Source: Rhodothermales bacterium (GTDB lineage: Bacteria; Bacteroidota; Rhodothermia; Rhodothermales; UBA10348). Taken from it: a DNA stretch of 49,983 bases. Shown in pieces: positions 27,722 to 38,079 of the stretch. The notes beneath the pieces are model-generated. The model did no database searches. It worked only from the letters and a program-made list of their open reading frames with translations, and was not told the origin of the DNA. The stretch lies in the NCBI GenBank assembly GCA_017859335.1, contig JAFMNH010000004.1, forward strand, positions 1 through 49,983, given 5' to 3'. Position numbers and translations under genes: made by a program. The first letter of the stretch is position 1. Each line of letters begins with the position of its first letter.

Positions 27722-30433
27722 ATGAATCTTCAGAAGTTTACGATCAAGGCCCAGGAAATCGTCAAGGCTGCCACGGAGATGGCCGCTTCACGCAATCATC
27801 AGGGAATTGAGCCACCCCACCTGATGCAAGCCTTCCTGGCAGATACGAGCGGTATTGGCATGAACATGCTGACCCGGCTTGGGGCCAGTATCGACCTGCT
27901 CCAGGCCAAGACGGAGCAGGCCATGGACAAACTGCCTGTCGTGACGGGTTCTTCCGTCAGTGGCCAGTATGTCGGTGCCGATGCCAAGAAGGTCTTCGAC
28001 CGGGCGCTGGCCGAGTCCGAGCAGCTCGGCGACGAGTACGTGGCCAGCGAGCACCTGATCGTTGCCCTCTCAGCCTCCAAGGACGCCATCGGGGAGGCGC
28101 TGCGCAACCAAGGCGTGACCAAGGATGCCATCCTCGGGATCCTCAAGGACGTTCGCGGCAGCCAGAAAGTGACCGACCAACACGCGGAAAGCCGCTACCA
28201 GGCGCTCGAGCGCTACACCCGCAACCTGAACGACCTGGCCTCGAGAGGCAAGATCGATCCCGTCATCGGCCGCGACGACGAAATCCGACGCGTCCTGCAG
28301 ATCCTGTCGCGCCGTACGAAGAACAACCCGATCCTGATCGGGGAGCCGGGTGTTGGAAAGACCGCCATTGCCGAGGGCTTGGCTATCCGCATCGTGTCGG
28401 GCGACGTGCCGGATGGCCTGAAAGACAAAGTCATCCTCGCGCTCGACATGGGATCGCTCATTGCGGGCGCCAAGTACCGCGGTGAGTTCGAGGACCGGCT
28501 CAAGGCCGTGGTCCGCGAGATCGTGGAGTCCGAAGGACGCATCGTCCTCTTCATCGACGAAATCCACACGCTCGTGGGCGCAGGCGCCGCCGAAGGCGCC
28601 ATGGACGCCGCCAACATCCTGAAGCCGGCCCTGGCCCGAGGGGAGCTGCGCGCCATCGGCGCCACGACGCTCGACGAGTACCGCAAGTACCTCGAAAAGG
28701 ACAAGGCGCTCGAACGTCGCTTCCAGAATGTCCTGGTGGACGAGCCCTCTGTGGAGGACTCCATTTCCATCCTGCGCGGCATCAAGGAGCGCTACGAAGT
28801 GCACCACGGCGTGCGCATCACGGATGGCGCTTTGGTATCTGCGGCCGAGCTCAGCCACCGCTACATCACGGACCGCTTTCTGCCGGACAAGGCCATCGAC
28901 CTGATCGACGAATCGGCGGCGCGCCTGCGCATCGAGATCGATTCCATGCCGGAAGAGCTTGACCAGCTGGAGCGCCAGATCCGACAGCTGGAAATTGAGC
29001 GGGAAGCCGTCAAGCGCGAAAAGGACGATTCCAAGTTGGCGCTCCTCAAGGAGCAGTTTGCCAACCTGGATGAAAAGCGCACCGAGCTCAAGGCCCGCTG
29101 GAGCCAGGAGAAGGAGATGATCCAGACCATCCAGCAGGCCAAGGAAGACATCGAGAACCTGCGCACGGAAGCCGAACAACTAGAGCGCAAGGGGCAGTAT
29201 GGTGAGGTGGCCGAGCTGCGTTACGGCACGATTCCGAAGCTGGAAGAACTCGTCACCGAGACCAAACACAAACTGGATGAGGTCCAGCAGGGTGGCGCCC
29301 TCCTGAAAGAGGAAATCGACTCTGAGGACATTGCCGCCATCGTGTCCCGCTGGACGGGCATCCCGGTATCGCGCATGATGGAAAGCGAACGGGCCAAGTT
29401 GCTGCGCCTCGAGGACTCGCTCGAAAAACGCGTCGTGGGCCAGCCCGAAGCCCTTGCGGCCGTAGCCAACGCCGTGCGGCGCGGCCGTGCCGGATTGCAG
29501 GAAGAGACGCGCCCGATCGGTTCGTTCATCTTCCTGGGCTCTACCGGTGTCGGCAAAACCGAGCTGGCCAAAGCCTTGGCTGAATTCCTGTTCAACGACG
29601 AGAACGCCATGGTGCGTATCGATATGAGCGAGTATCAGGAACGGCACACGGTTTCCCGGCTCGTTGGTGCGCCTCCGGGCTATGTGGGGTACGAAGAAGG
29701 CGGACAGCTGAGCGAACAGGTGCGTCGCAAGCCCTACTCGGTCGTGCTGCTTGACGAAATCGAAAAGGCCCATCCGGAAGTCTTCAACATCCTCTTGCAG
29801 GTTCTTGATGATGGTCGTTTAACAGACAACCAGGGTCGTGTGGTGGATTTCAAGAATACCATCATCATCATGACCTCGAACCTGGGATCGGAAGTCATCC
29901 AGGCCCGGCTGGACGTAGCTTCGGAAGGCGGTCTTTCCGCGGACGAGGAGACCCAACTGAACGCCGAACTCATGGCCCTGCTCAAGCAGCGTCTGCGTCC
30001 GGAATTCCTGAACCGCATTGACGAGATCGTCACCTTCCATCCGCTGGGTCGGAACGAAATCCGTCGCATCGTGGACATCCAGTTCGAGCGCGTGCGCACA
30101 CTGGCCCTCCGATCCAACATGATCGAAGTGGATCTGACCGATGCAGCCCGGGATCGGCTGGCTGAGATCGGCTTCGACCCGGTCTTCGGCGCGAGGCCCC
30201 TGAAGCGGGTCATACAGCGGGAAATCACGAACAAGCTGGCCGAAGAGGTGCTTTCCGGCTGGATCGAGCCAGGAGAAACCATCCGCATTGACAGCGATCC
30301 GAAGGGCGAAGGATTTGCCTTCGAAACGTTGGCCGCTGAGGCCGGTGCGAAAGAGCAAAACGCGCCCGAAAACGCAGGCGCTGAAGCCATGACGGATACC
30401 GAAGACTTCCCGACGCCGCGGGCCGAGGCCTGA
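27722..30433 (+). CDS. clpB: ATP-dependent chaperone ClpB
   Basis: Starts [36 protein letters not shown] and [19 protein letters not shown] Walker A motifs; coiled-coil middle domain; [13 protein letters not shown]-terminus. Confidence 0.97.
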   Translation: MNLQKFTIKAQEIVKAATEMAASRNHQGIEPPHLMQAFLADTSGIGMNMLTRLGASIDLLQAKTEQAMDKLPVVTGSSVSGQYVGADAKKVFDRALAESEQLGDEYVASEHLIVALSASKDAIGEALRNQGVTKDAILGILKDVRGSQKVTDQHAESRYQALERYTRNLNDLASRGKIDPVIGRDDEIRRVLQILSRRTKNNPILIGEPGVGKTAIAEGLAIRIVSGDVPDGLKDKVILALDMGSLIAGAKYRGEFEDRLKAVVREIVESEGRIVLFIDEIHTLVGAGAAEGAMDAANILKPALARGELRAIGATTLDEYRKYLEKDKALERRFQNVLVDEPSVEDSISILRGIKERYEVHHGVRITDGALVSAAELSHRYITDRFLPDKAIDLIDESAARLRIEIDSMPEELDQLERQIRQLEIEREAVKREKDDSKLALLKEQFANLDEKRTELKARWSQEKEMIQTIQQAKEDIENLRTEAEQLERKGQYGEVAELRYGTIPKLEELVTETKHKLDEVQQGGALLKEEIDSEDIAAIVSRWTGIPVSRMMESERAKLLRLEDSLEKRVVGQPEALAAVANAVRRGRAGLQEETRPIGSFIFLGSTGVGKTELAKALAEFLFNDENAMVRIDMSEYQERHTVSRLVGAPPGYVGYEEGGQLSEQVRRKPYSVVLLDEIEKAHPEVFNILLQVLDDGRLTDNQGRVVDFKNTIIIMTSNLGSEVIQARLDVASEGGLSADEETQLNAELMALLKQRLRPEFLNRIDEIVTFHPLGRNEIRRIVDIQFERVRTLALRSNMIEVDLTDAARDRLAEIGFDPVFGARPLKRVIQREITNKLAEEVLSGWIEPGETIRIDSDPKGEGFAFETLAAEAGAKEQNAPENAGAEAMTDTEDFPTPRAEA

Positions 30434-30549
30434 TGCTTGCGTCCCAGGCTGCGTAGCACGCCCTCGGTGGGGGTCGTACCGCGTCGGACAACCCGTGCTG
30501 ACGTTCGGGGCATGCCCCCGGCACCCCTCCAGGAACTGCCCGGGAGCGA

Positions 30550-33252
30550 TCAGCCCCGGATGGCTTCGATCTGCGCGCTCAGCGCTTCGTCCGGATTCTC
30601 GGCGAGCCACTGTGCGGCCGCCGCCAGATGGCCTTCGGCCGCCTGGCGGCGGCCGCTTTGCATCTGCACCCGTGCCAGGTTGATCAGGTCCGAGACGTGA
30701 CGGGCCGACTGCGGGCCCTTCGGGGCAAATGCATCCACTGCGAGGGCAAAATGGCGCTCAGCCTCAGCCAGGTCACGTGTTTCCTCCAGCAGGTGACCCA
30801 ACCGCCGCGCCGTTTCAACCACCCGGCGATTAGCCGCTGGCAAGGATTCCAGGAAAATGTCGAGGGCGGCCCGGTAATGGGCCACGGCGTCTCGGCGACG
30901 ATCCCTGCGGACATCCAGATCGCCCAGAATGGTATGATCGATCCCAAGGGTGACATGACGAGGTCCAAGCATGCGCAGATGTATGTCGAATGACTCCTCA
31001 AAATGCTTGGCAGCCTCGTCCAATTTTCCCTGCGCCATACGAATCCGCCCCATCATGTTGATCGATCGGGACGTCACGTCGCTCTGGCGTCCATAGATGA
31101 GCGTCCGCTTTGCAATGGCCTCCTCGATCTTGCTTTCCGCTTCGGTCAGCCTGCCCCGATCGAGCAGGGTGACGGCATAATTGTGCAGATTCGAGGCATA
31201 GAACGGATGGTTTTCGCCACGTTCTTGCCGTGTCATGGCAATGGCGCGAGCGTAATAGGAGGCGGCCTCTTCGAAGCGTTGCAGATTCTCCGAGCCCGAA
31301 AGCCAGAAGAGATCGCCATGAACCGCTCCAAGGTTGGAGAGCGATTCAGCAATATCCCTGTGTGACTCACCAAGCAAGGAGGAGCGGATGGCCAGCGCCT
31401 CTTCCCAGACGACCCTTGTCGTATCGTAAAGACCCATTCCGTACATCGTGACGCCCAGGTCATTGAGGCTCTGAGCAACATCGAGGTTCTGGTTTCCATA
31501 CAATTGGCGGCGCATGGCCAGCGCCTGCTCATGGAACTGCCGCGACTGCGCCGGATCGCCCGTATCGTCCTTGAGTACCCCCATGGCATAAAGGGCCGAA
31601 GCCAACTCCGGAGTAGGTTCGCTTCCTGAGAGCGCCTGTTGCCGGTCCCATGCGGCCGTCGCCAGACGCATGCCATCCGCTTCCTCTCCGAGCCCGGCGT
31701 AGACCAGGGATAGGACCCGCATCAGTTCGCCCTGTACCAGGGGGTGCTCTGCCAGGCGCTCCTGCACATCTTCAACACCGATATCCACCATCTCCCGAAC
31801 CGTCAGTTGCCGTCCTTGCGAATATTCAGGATCGGCCTTTTCAAACAGGTCCACGAGGAAATTGACGACCTCCCGGGACTTCTCGGCCTCGAGTGCAACC
31901 TGCTGACGTTGGCGCTCTGTCACCGAAGCTGACCACAGCGCGGCGGCGGTAGTGGCCAGGAGCACCAACAGCGCCGCCATACCCAGCGCCATACCCACCT
32001 TGTTGCGACGAACGAACTTTCCGAACCGATACCCCAACCGGTCCTCCTGCGCGGTGACAGGGTGCCCGCTCAGGAAGTTGCCAATATCAGCCTGCAACTG
32101 ATCTGCCGATTGATAGCGCCGATCCACATCTTTACGAAGTGCCATGAGAACGATCCGATCCAGATCGCCTCGCAGCTGCTTCCGTAGGATGGCTTGGGGC
32201 GCCTTTCCCCGCTGTCGACCGGTCAGTGATGCCGGCAGCGAGGTGCCTGTATCCGGGGATGATACCGGGTCACACATCCGGTTACTCGGCTTGTCAGGCT
32301 CCTCCTCCAGGATGATTTTCTCGATCTCTGCCGCCCTGCGCGAGGGGAAGGAGAAGGGGCGGCATCCTGTCAGCAGCTCGTAAAGCAGGACACCGAGTTG
32401 GTAGACATCCGAGGCCGTCGTGAGATTCTGACCACGTACCTGCTCGGGGGAGGCGTATTCCGGGGTCATGATCCGCTGCTCCTCCCGTGTCATCGGGAGC
32501 GTGTACCCGGTCACCTCGGGATTCAGGAATTTGGCAATTCCAAAATCGAGCAGCTTGACCTCTCCCTTTTCCGTTACCAGGATGTTGCTCGGCTTGAGAT
32601 CCCGATGCACGATCAGGTTCTGGTGCGCGTAGTGCACCGCGGCGCATACCCTGCGGAACAACCGGAGGCGCTCATACAGCGAGAGGCGATGTGTGGTGCA
32701 ATGATCTGTGATTGGCTTGCCATCCACGTATTCCATGACGAAATAGGATTCGCCTTCGTCGGTGGCTCCGCCATCAAACAGCTGGGCAATACCCGGATGG
32801 TTCAGGCTGGCCAGGATGCGCCGCTCCACACGAAATCGTTTCAGGATGTCCTCGGTATCCATTCCCCGCCGAATGACTTTTACAGCCACGTAGCGCTTGA
32901 ACGCCTCGTCATCGCGCACACCCAGATACACCTGACCCATGCCACCCCGTCCCAGCCGACGAAGCAGCCGGTAGGGCCCTGCCCGCTCCATGTCCACCTC
33001 ATCGGCTGACGCACTCGTCAGTGTTGACGACATCTGGACCAACGCCTCCTCAAGATCCGGGCGGCGGGCATCTTCTAGAAATGTCCCGGCTTCCCCCGAC
33101 GCCCTGAGCAACCTGAGCACATGCTCGACCAACCACGTGTCGCCGCCAGCGCTGCGATGTACGTGCGCTACCCGCTCGGAAGGATCCAGGTCCCACACCT
33201 CATCCAGAAGCGATTCAACCTGCTGCCATCGTTCGGGATCAATGTGCATCAT
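30550..33252 (-). CDS. Serine/threonine protein kinase with TPR repeats
   Basis: YRLLRRLGRGGMGQVYLGVRD, IVHRDLKPSNILVTEKGEVKLLDFGIAKF, TM segment ALGMAALLVLLATTAAALW, C-terminal TPR arrays. Confidence 0.95.
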   Translation of the reverse strand: MMHIDPERWQQVESLLDEVWDLDPSERVAHVHRSAGGDTWLVEHVLRLLRASGEAGTFLEDARRPDLEEALVQMSSTLTSASADEVDMERAGPYRLLRRLGRGGMGQVYLGVRDDEAFKRYVAVKVIRRGMDTEDILKRFRVERRILASLNHPGIAQLFDGGATDEGESYFVMEYVDGKPITDHCTTHRLSLYERLRLFRRVCAAVHYAHQNLIVHRDLKPSNILVTEKGEVKLLDFGIAKFLNPEVTGYTLPMTREEQRIMTPEYASPEQVRGQNLTTASDVYQLGVLLYELLTGCRPFSFPSRRAAEIEKIILEEEPDKPSNRMCDPVSSPDTGTSLPASLTGRQRGKAPQAILRKQLRGDLDRIVLMALRKDVDRRYQSADQLQADIGNFLSGHPVTAQEDRLGYRFGKFVRRNKVGMALGMAALLVLLATTAAALWSASVTERQRQQVALEAEKSREVVNFLVDLFEKADPEYSQGRQLTVREMVDIGVEDVQERLAEHPLVQGELMRVLSLVYAGLGEEADGMRLATAAWDRQQALSGSEPTPELASALYAMGVLKDDTGDPAQSRQFHEQALAMRRQLYGNQNLDVAQSLNDLGVTMYGMGLYDTTRVVWEEALAIRSSLLGESHRDIAESLSNLGAVHGDLFWLSGSENLQRFEEAASYYARAIAMTRQERGENHPFYASNLHNYAVTLLDRGRLTEAESKIEEAIAKRTLIYGRQSDVTSRSINMMGRIRMAQGKLDEAAKHFEESFDIHLRMLGPRHVTLGIDHTILGDLDVRRDRRRDAVAHYRAALDIFLESLPAANRRVVETARRLGHLLEETRDLAEAERHFALAVDAFAPKGPQSARHVSDLINLARVQMQSGRRQAAEGHLAAAAQWLAENPDEALSAQIEAIRG

Positions 33253-33300
33253 GGCAGGCAGGGAGTATCCACGTTTCTGGGGCAGAACGCCGGGGAGGGT

Positions 33301-33867
33301 TCAGGATTCGGCGTACAACGCCACGTACAGGAAAGACTTCGCCTTCAACCAGTCCCTGTCCACCGTTCGGGTGGACACGCCCAGGTGGGCGGCCGTCTCC
33401 TCAACGGTCATTCCACCGAAAAAACGGCATTCGACGATGCTGGAGAGCCTAGGGTTGAGTCCCTCCAGCTCCTTCATGGCGCTGTCCAGCTCAAGAATGT
33501 CGACAGACGCCGATGTATCCGAAATCAAGGAGGCATCCAGTTGGGTATGGTGAGCCTTTCCCCCGCGCTTCTCCGCATTGACCCGGCGCGCCGTATCCAC
33601 AAGAATCTGGCGCATGGCACGCGCCGTGACCGCAAAGAAGTGAACACGATCATTCCAGCCGCTGTTGTCCCTGTTGAACAGCTTCAAGTAGGCCTCGTGC
33701 ACCAGCCCCGTCGTATTGAGGACCTGCCCGGGTTTGCGGTGCCGCAGTTGGCGACGCGCCATGGCGAGCAGCTCATCATAGACGAGTGCAAAGAGCGTGT
33801 TACCCGCTTGGCCATCACCACCCCGGTGGGCGGCAATGAGTTGAGTGACCATACCCTCTTCGTTCAT
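33301..33867 (-). CDS. ECF-type RNA polymerase sigma factor
   Basis: MNEEGMVTQLIAAHRGGDGQ...LVHEAYLKLFNR...FFAVTARAMRQILVDTARR...RFFGGMTVEETAAHLGVSTRTVDRDWLKAKSFLY. ATG at 33867 preferred over the upstream ORF start. Confidence 0.92.
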   Translation of the reverse strand: MNEEGMVTQLIAAHRGGDGQAGNTLFALVYDELLAMARRQLRHRKPGQVLNTTGLVHEAYLKLFNRDNSGWNDRVHFFAVTARAMRQILVDTARRVNAEKRGGKAHHTQLDASLISDTSASVDILELDSAMKELEGLNPRLSSIVECRFFGGMTVEETAAHLGVSTRTVDRDWLKAKSFLYVALYAES

Positions 33868-34271
33868 GACATCGAAGGGTTTCGGTTGGAGGAAGCGTAT
33901 GCGCTTGGGTACGGCTGGCGTGGGGGAATATACTACAGAAGCTGCACGGGTGGCCGGACCGCCGAGGCAGGTGTTTCCGAGGTTGCCTGATGGCCTGTCC
34001 GAACAGCCTATCCCCTGCATGCACAGGACGGCACGTGGCGGGGAGTATGCAGCGTGGCAAACCAAGGCTGACAACGGGCCTGTGCAATAACGGAATACGG
34101 AGGTCTTGCCATGAGAAACGACACCGGCTATGATGCATATAAACAAAATGAAAGAATATGCATCTGACAGGTCGTTCCCTGTTGATAAGTCAATTTGCAA
34201 AACGGCGTTCAACAGGGTTTATTGGGTATTCCCCCGTCGTGTAATTGCCCTCGAGCCACCGTCGATTCACC

Positions 34272-37200
34272 ATGTATTTAAGCAAGCTGGAGCTGCACGG
34301 GTTCAAGAGTTTCGCTGACCGCACCGTTGTTGATTTTGCAGACGGTGTGACGGTTGTCGTAGGCCCCAACGGATGCGGCAAGTCGAACATCGTGGATGCC
34401 GTCCGCTGGGTTATCGGGGAGCAACGCGCGCGCATCCTGCGCTCGGACAAAATGGACAGTGTCATCTTCAATGGCACTTCCAAACGGCGAGCACTGGGTA
34501 TGTCGGAGGTCATGCTAACCATCCAGAATACCCGCGGCGTCCTGCCTACCGAGTACAGCGAAGTCACCATCGGTCGACGGCTCTTCCGCAGCGGAGAATC
34601 GGAGTACCTGATGAACGGCGTGAACTGCCGCCTGAAGGACATCACCGACCTGTTCATGGATACGGGGATGGGGGCCGGCGCCTACTCGGTCATCGAGCTG
34701 AAGATGATCGAAGAGATCCTGTCTGAAAACGCCGCCGACCGACGTCATCTGTTTGAAGAGGCCGCCGGCATCACCAAATACAAGATCCGCCGCGGTCAGA
34801 CCCTGCGTAAGCTGAAAAGTACCCAGACCGACCTGGATCGGGTACGCGACCTGACGCACGAGCTGGAGACGCGTGTGCGAGGTCTGGAGCGGCAGGCACA
34901 GAAGGCGGCGCGGTTCAAGAAATACGATGAGCGCCTCCATCATCTTGAGGTATCCCTGGGACTGCTCGAATACCGGAAGCTGACCTCGGAGATCGAGGTA
35001 GTGCGAAAGGATATGGGTCAGCTCTCGGATGCTGCCGAGTCCTTTTCAGCCAAGCTTGCTGCCGAGGAGGCCGCACATGAGGCGCTGCGAACGGACCATG
35101 TGAATCGCGAAAAAGGTGTGGTCCTTGCCCAGACACGGTTGTCTGAGCACATGGATGCATTACGTGCCGCGGAGTCTGATCTGAGGGTGGCCACCGAGCG
35201 ACTCTCCACCATTTCGCGGGATCTGACCCGCCTCGACGACGAGACGCAGGCAGCTGTTGGACAGCGGGAGACGCTTGAAGAAGATCTCACGCGCTACGAA
35301 GGTGAATACAATGACGTTGTCCCTGCCGCCGAGCGTGCCGAAAGCGATCTCTCCGATGCCAAGCGAATCCGCGATGAGGCCCAGACAACACAGCAGAAAC
35401 ACCAGGTCAAGCTGCACAACCTGCGTCTCGAAGAAAGGAAAGTAGGCTCCGAGAAAGCCGAAAAGCAGCGCGAGATCGATCGGCTCTCCAGTCGGATAGA
35501 GATAACGACAGCCGATCTGGAAGAGACGCGTAGTGCGTTGGAGCAGCACGATTCGACATCAGAGGATCTTGAGACGGCAGTGAAGGAAGCGGCGGGCAAC
35601 CTGGACACGGCCCGTCAGGCTACCTCGGCAGCACGCGATGCCCTGCGTGCTCTGGAGCAGGAAAAGGAACGCCTTGAGCACGACTGGAATGCCCATCAAG
35701 CGAAGCTTCGGACACTCGAACGTGCCCACGATGGTGCGGCTGCCGAAGTGCGGCTTCTTGAAGGACTGCTGCGCTCCTACGAAGACCTGTCCGAGTCCGT
35801 ACAGTATTTGGCAAGCACGCCAGGATGGAGCGATGCGGATCTCCTGACCCTATCGGATGTCATTCGCTGTGACGAGAGCCTGGCCGGCGCCGTTCACACT
35901 GCCATGGGCGACCTAGCCAGTTGTATCGTGGTACGGACGGAGGCGGAGGCGGCCCGGGCCATTGCCAATTTGCGAAAGGATGAGAAGGGACGTGCGACCT
36001 TCTTGATCCTCGATCGATTGCGGCTCTCGAGTGCACCCTCAGCGCCCGACGGAACGACCTCACTAGCCTCCCTTGTCGAGCCCGTCGACCTTATCTACCA
36101 GACCCTTGTTGACCTCGTCTTTGGATCGACTTTTCTGGTGGACAGTCTCGATGATGCCGTTGTCAACGAAGCAGAAGGCCGCCTGATTACGCCGGCGGGT
36201 GAGTGGCGGGATGCCCGTGGGTACCTGCATGCGGGCAGCAGTGATGCAGCGCCCTCAGGACAGTCCACGCGCATGAGTCGACGCGAGCAACTGGAGCAGG
36301 CACGGATGGATCTGACTACGGCCGCAGAGGCGCTGTCGGAGGCGGAGGATAGGCGCAAGGCCCTCAAGGACCAACGTGAAGCGCTGTCCCTGGCCGATGC
36401 CAAAGAGCTAGTGGCCGAACGAGACCGTGCCCTGCTCGAAGCCGAGCGGGCCCACTCACGGGCAACGGCTTCGGCCGACATGGCAGGCGGTCGTCACAAA
36501 GAGCTCACGCAACGCATCGAGACGCAGGCAGCTACGCTGGTCTCGGCGCGAAGCACATTGGAGGAAGCGTCTGCCTCCATCAAGAACCTGACGCTGCAGG
36601 AGGCCAACCTGCAGCAGAAGCGGATGGATGCCGAAGCAGCGTTTTCCGGAATTGAAGAAGCCAGCCGCAAGGCCTTCAGCCTCTTCAACGAAGCCAACAT
36701 TGCTGCCGTGCAGGCCCGCAACCGCATGGATAATCTGAAGCGCGAATTGACGCGGGTCCGGACCGAGATCGACACCCTGATCCGTCGCGGCGAGGAGCGT
36801 AAACAAGCCATGGTGCAGTTGTCCGAGCAACGCACACAGCTCGAGACGCGCTGTGGCGTATTGCAGGAGACGATCAAGCAGCGCCAGGAAGGTCGGGTGG
36901 AGCTAGATGATGCTGTGTCCGCTGCCAAGGAGCAGCTGATGGAAACGAAAGTGGCCATTTCAGAACTGGAAGCTCGTCTCCGCGAAATCCGCCGAGAGCG
37001 GGAATCAGCCATGAAGGGCGAGTCTGATCGCGCAGTTCGCCGGGCCGAACTGGAGACGCGTCTGGAGGATTTGCTGGCCTCATTCGATGAGGATCACGAG
37101 CTCGACCTGACGACTCTTGAATGGGATATCCCGGAGGACTTCGACCGTCGCGAAGCCCGCAGTGAGGCACAGGATCTCAAGGCCAAGATCCGCAATCTGG

Positions 37201-37832
37201 GGCCTGTGAATGCACTTGCGCTCGAGTCATTCGAAGAAGAGAAAGACCGACTGACCTTCATGAAAGAGCAGTTGGCCGATCTGGAGCAGGCCGAAACAAC
37301 GTTGATGACCACCATCGACGAGATCAATACGACGGCGCGGGAGCGGTTTGACACCACGTTTGATGCCATCCGCGACAACTTCCGGCGGCTTTTTGAAGAT
37401 TTGTTTGGTGAGGGTGCAGCGGCAGACATTGAGCTGGACAACAACAACGATCCGCTGGAGTCGGACGTACATATCTTTGCCAAACCACGCGGAAAGAAAC
37501 CCAGTGTTCTTTCGCAGCTTTCGGGTGGGGAGAAGACACTGACAGCCATCGCGCTCCTCTTTGCTATCTACCTCGTCAAACCGAGCCCGTTCTGTATCCT
37601 CGATGAAGTCGATGCACCGCTCGACGATGCCAACGTGGATCGGTTCATGCATCTGATCCGCACCTTCTCGAATTCAACCCAGTTCATCCTGGTCACGCAC
37701 AACAAGCGCACCATGGAAGCGGCCGATCGCATGTACGGCATCACCATGCAGGAGCAGGGCGTTTCCAAGCTCGTTGGCGTCAGGTTTGAAGGGGAGAAGG
37801 AAGAAGAAGCTGAAAACGTCGAGGTGGCCTGA
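34272..37832 (+). CDS. smc: Chromosome segregation protein SMC
   Basis: MYLSKLELHGFKSFADRTVVDFADGVTVVVGPNGCGKSNIVDAVRWVIGEQ; long coiled coils with a hinge; LSGGEKTLTAIALLFAIYLVKPSPFCILDEVDAPLDDANVDRF. Confidence 0.98.
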   Translation: MYLSKLELHGFKSFADRTVVDFADGVTVVVGPNGCGKSNIVDAVRWVIGEQRARILRSDKMDSVIFNGTSKRRALGMSEVMLTIQNTRGVLPTEYSEVTIGRRLFRSGESEYLMNGVNCRLKDITDLFMDTGMGAGAYSVIELKMIEEILSENAADRRHLFEEAAGITKYKIRRGQTLRKLKSTQTDLDRVRDLTHELETRVRGLERQAQKAARFKKYDERLHHLEVSLGLLEYRKLTSEIEVVRKDMGQLSDAAESFSAKLAAEEAAHEALRTDHVNREKGVVLAQTRLSEHMDALRAAESDLRVATERLSTISRDLTRLDDETQAAVGQRETLEEDLTRYEGEYNDVVPAAERAESDLSDAKRIRDEAQTTQQKHQVKLHNLRLEERKVGSEKAEKQREIDRLSSRIEITTADLEETRSALEQHDSTSEDLETAVKEAAGNLDTARQATSAARDALRALEQEKERLEHDWNAHQAKLRTLERAHDGAAAEVRLLEGLLRSYEDLSESVQYLASTPGWSDADLLTLSDVIRCDESLAGAVHTAMGDLASCIVVRTEAEAARAIANLRKDEKGRATFLILDRLRLSSAPSAPDGTTSLASLVEPVDLIYQTLVDLVFGSTFLVDSLDDAVVNEAEGRLITPAGEWRDARGYLHAGSSDAAPSGQSTRMSRREQLEQARMDLTTAAEALSEAEDRRKALKDQREALSLADAKELVAERDRALLEAERAHSRATASADMAGGRHKELTQRIETQAATLVSARSTLEEASASIKNLTLQEANLQQKRMDAEAAFSGIEEASRKAFSLFNEANIAAVQARNRMDNLKRELTRVRTEIDTLIRRGEERKQAMVQLSEQRTQLETRCGVLQETIKQRQEGRVELDDAVSAAKEQLMETKVAISELEARLREIRRERESAMKGESDRAVRRAELETRLEDLLASFDEDHELDLTTLEWDIPEDFDRREARSEAQDLKAKIRNLGPVNALALESFEEEKDRLTFMKEQLADLEQAETTLMTTIDEINTTARERFDTTFDAIRDNFRRLFEDLFGEGAAADIELDNNNDPLESDVHIFAKPRGKKPSVLSQLSGGEKTLTAIALLFAIYLVKPSPFCILDEVDAPLDDANVDRFMHLIRTFSNSTQFILVTHNKRTMEAADRMYGITMQEQGVSKLVGVRFEGEKEEEAENVEVA

Positions 37833-38033
37833 GGGAGCGCCCGTAAAGCCAATTGGACTGCGACGGGTCTGGATCGGTGTGTGTCGTGCGTTCAGGAAAA
37901 CACTGGTTCAGGAGAACACCGCTCAGGGAGACCCCGGTTCAGTAGAGGAAGGGGCAGAATCCGAGCCCTTGTACGACGAATGGACCGCACACTCACAGGA
38001 AATTGATGGAATGATTGATCCCACGCACCCTAG

Positions 38034-38050
38034 TTTAGAATTGGTCTAAA
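38034..38050. promoter_or_regulatory. Operator-like inverted repeat TTTAGA-ATTGG-TCTAAA
   Basis: Perfect 6-bp arms with 5-nt spacer, 29 nt upstream of the TonB-dependent receptor ATG at 38080. Confidence 0.45.
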
Positions 38051-38079
38051 TAAGGAACGTATTCCATCGCCCCCTCCTC

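Noticed and set aside
34245-34271. Upstream alternative start of smc
   Set aside because: Extra MPSSHRRFT residues precede the canonical MYLSKLELHGFKSF start.
37774-38049. 91-aa ORF downstream of smc
   Set aside because: Overlaps the smc 3' end and mostly translates the tandem repeat and promoter-like region; no recognisable domain.
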